Shown here: positions 5,024 through 5,234 of the stretch, piece by piece | Layout: each line of letters opens with the position of its first letter | Numbering within the stretch: the first letter of the stretch is position 1 | Program-made: the position numbers and the translations under genes | The notes under the pieces: model-generated | Seen by the model: only the letters and a program-made list of their open reading frames with translations | What the model was told of the DNA's origin: nothing | Databases searched by the model: none | NCBI GenBank assembly: GCA_937873165.1 | Contig: CALMVH010000274.1 | Span: 1 to 5,234 of the forward strand | Source of the DNA: an uncultured Rhodospirillales bacterium | Lineage (GTDB): Bacteria; Pseudomonadota; Alphaproteobacteria; CALMVH01 | Reading direction: 5' to 3' | DNA length: 5,234 nt

Positions 5024-5234
5024 ATGATGAACAGCACGACCCTGCCGCCCGGTTATCTTCCCTCGGAAGACGAAGAATTCATGAACCCAACCATGCTGGA
5101 ATATTTTCGGCAGAAGCTGGTGCGCTGGCGGGCGGAGCTTCTGTCCGAATCCAGCGAGACGCTGACCAACCTCCAGGACGGCGGCATCCAGGAGCCGGAT
5201 ATTGCCGACCGGGCTTCGGCCGAAACCGACAAGG
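5024..5234 (+). CDS. dksA: RNA polymerase-binding transcription factor DksA, N-terminal part
   Basis: The first 70 codons are present and the gene runs off the window. DksA binds in the secondary channel of RNA polymerase and, with ppGpp, resets transcription during starvation. The visible part has PSEDEEFMN (13-21) and the EYFRQKL...RWRAELLSES helix that opens the coiled coil. It also has DIADRA (59-64), which keeps the DxxDxA coiled-coil tip motif needed for DksA activity. The zinc-finger region lies beyond the window. The start is one of two adjacent ATGs (5024 or 5027), and an in-frame TAG at 5012-5014 rules out an earlier one. No Shine-Dalgarno sequence is visible before either ATG, and a strong hairpin ends 18 bases upstream. 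The EcfG-like sigma gene lies directly upstream on the same strand. Confidence 0.9.
   Translation, partial: MMNSTTLPPGYLPSEDEEFMNPTMLEYFRQKLVRWRAELLSESSETLTNLQDGGIQEPDIADRASAETDK

Overview
The window is a G+C-rich chromosomal segment from a proteobacterium, most likely an alphaproteobacterium. The main evidence is an ECF sigma factor that resembles the alphaproteobacterial EcfG (ECF15) group and the alphaproteobacterial style of the DksA N-terminus. A family such as Acetobacteraceae is possible, but that is only an impression from remembered sequences. The DNA is densely coding. No tRNA, rRNA, insertion sequence, phage gene or CRISPR array was seen, and no gene-free stretch exceeds 300 bases.

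Layout, left to right. Bases 1-230 (+) are the C-terminal end of a uracil-DNA glycosylase superfamily protein. It converges on a small exported protein of unknown function (250-744, -). Upstream of that, on the same strand, lies an exported alpha/beta hydrolase of the hormone-sensitive-lipase family (836-1987, -), followed by a strong 12-bp hairpin (796-826) that probably ends its transcript. Divergent from the hydrolase, across only 57 bp, are two permease genes of an Opp/Dpp-type ABC transporter (2045-3007 and 3004-3876, +), joined by an ATGA overlap. No binding-protein or ATPase gene accompanies them. The second permease runs tail to tail, with overlapping stop codons, into a single-domain response regulator (3873-4247, -). 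Divergent from the regulator is an EcfG-like sigma factor (4387-4953, +), then an 11-bp hairpin (4977-5005), and finally the 5' part of dksA (5024 to the window end, +).

How the genes may work together. The right third is regulatory: a receiver-only response regulator, an ECF sigma factor of the general-stress type, and the ppGpp-cofactor protein DksA lie side by side. The usual EcfG partners NepR and PhyR are not visible. Two candidate EcfG-type promoters (GGAAC-N16-CGTT-like) were found by eye. One precedes the sigma gene, which would give autoregulation. The other reads into the secreted hydrolase, which would tie the metabolic half of the window to the sigma factor. Both are inferences from short motifs. 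Overall this is mostly ordinary chromosomal content. The most interesting points are the orphan permease pair, the unusual sigma/regulator arrangement and the hairpin placed directly before dksA.
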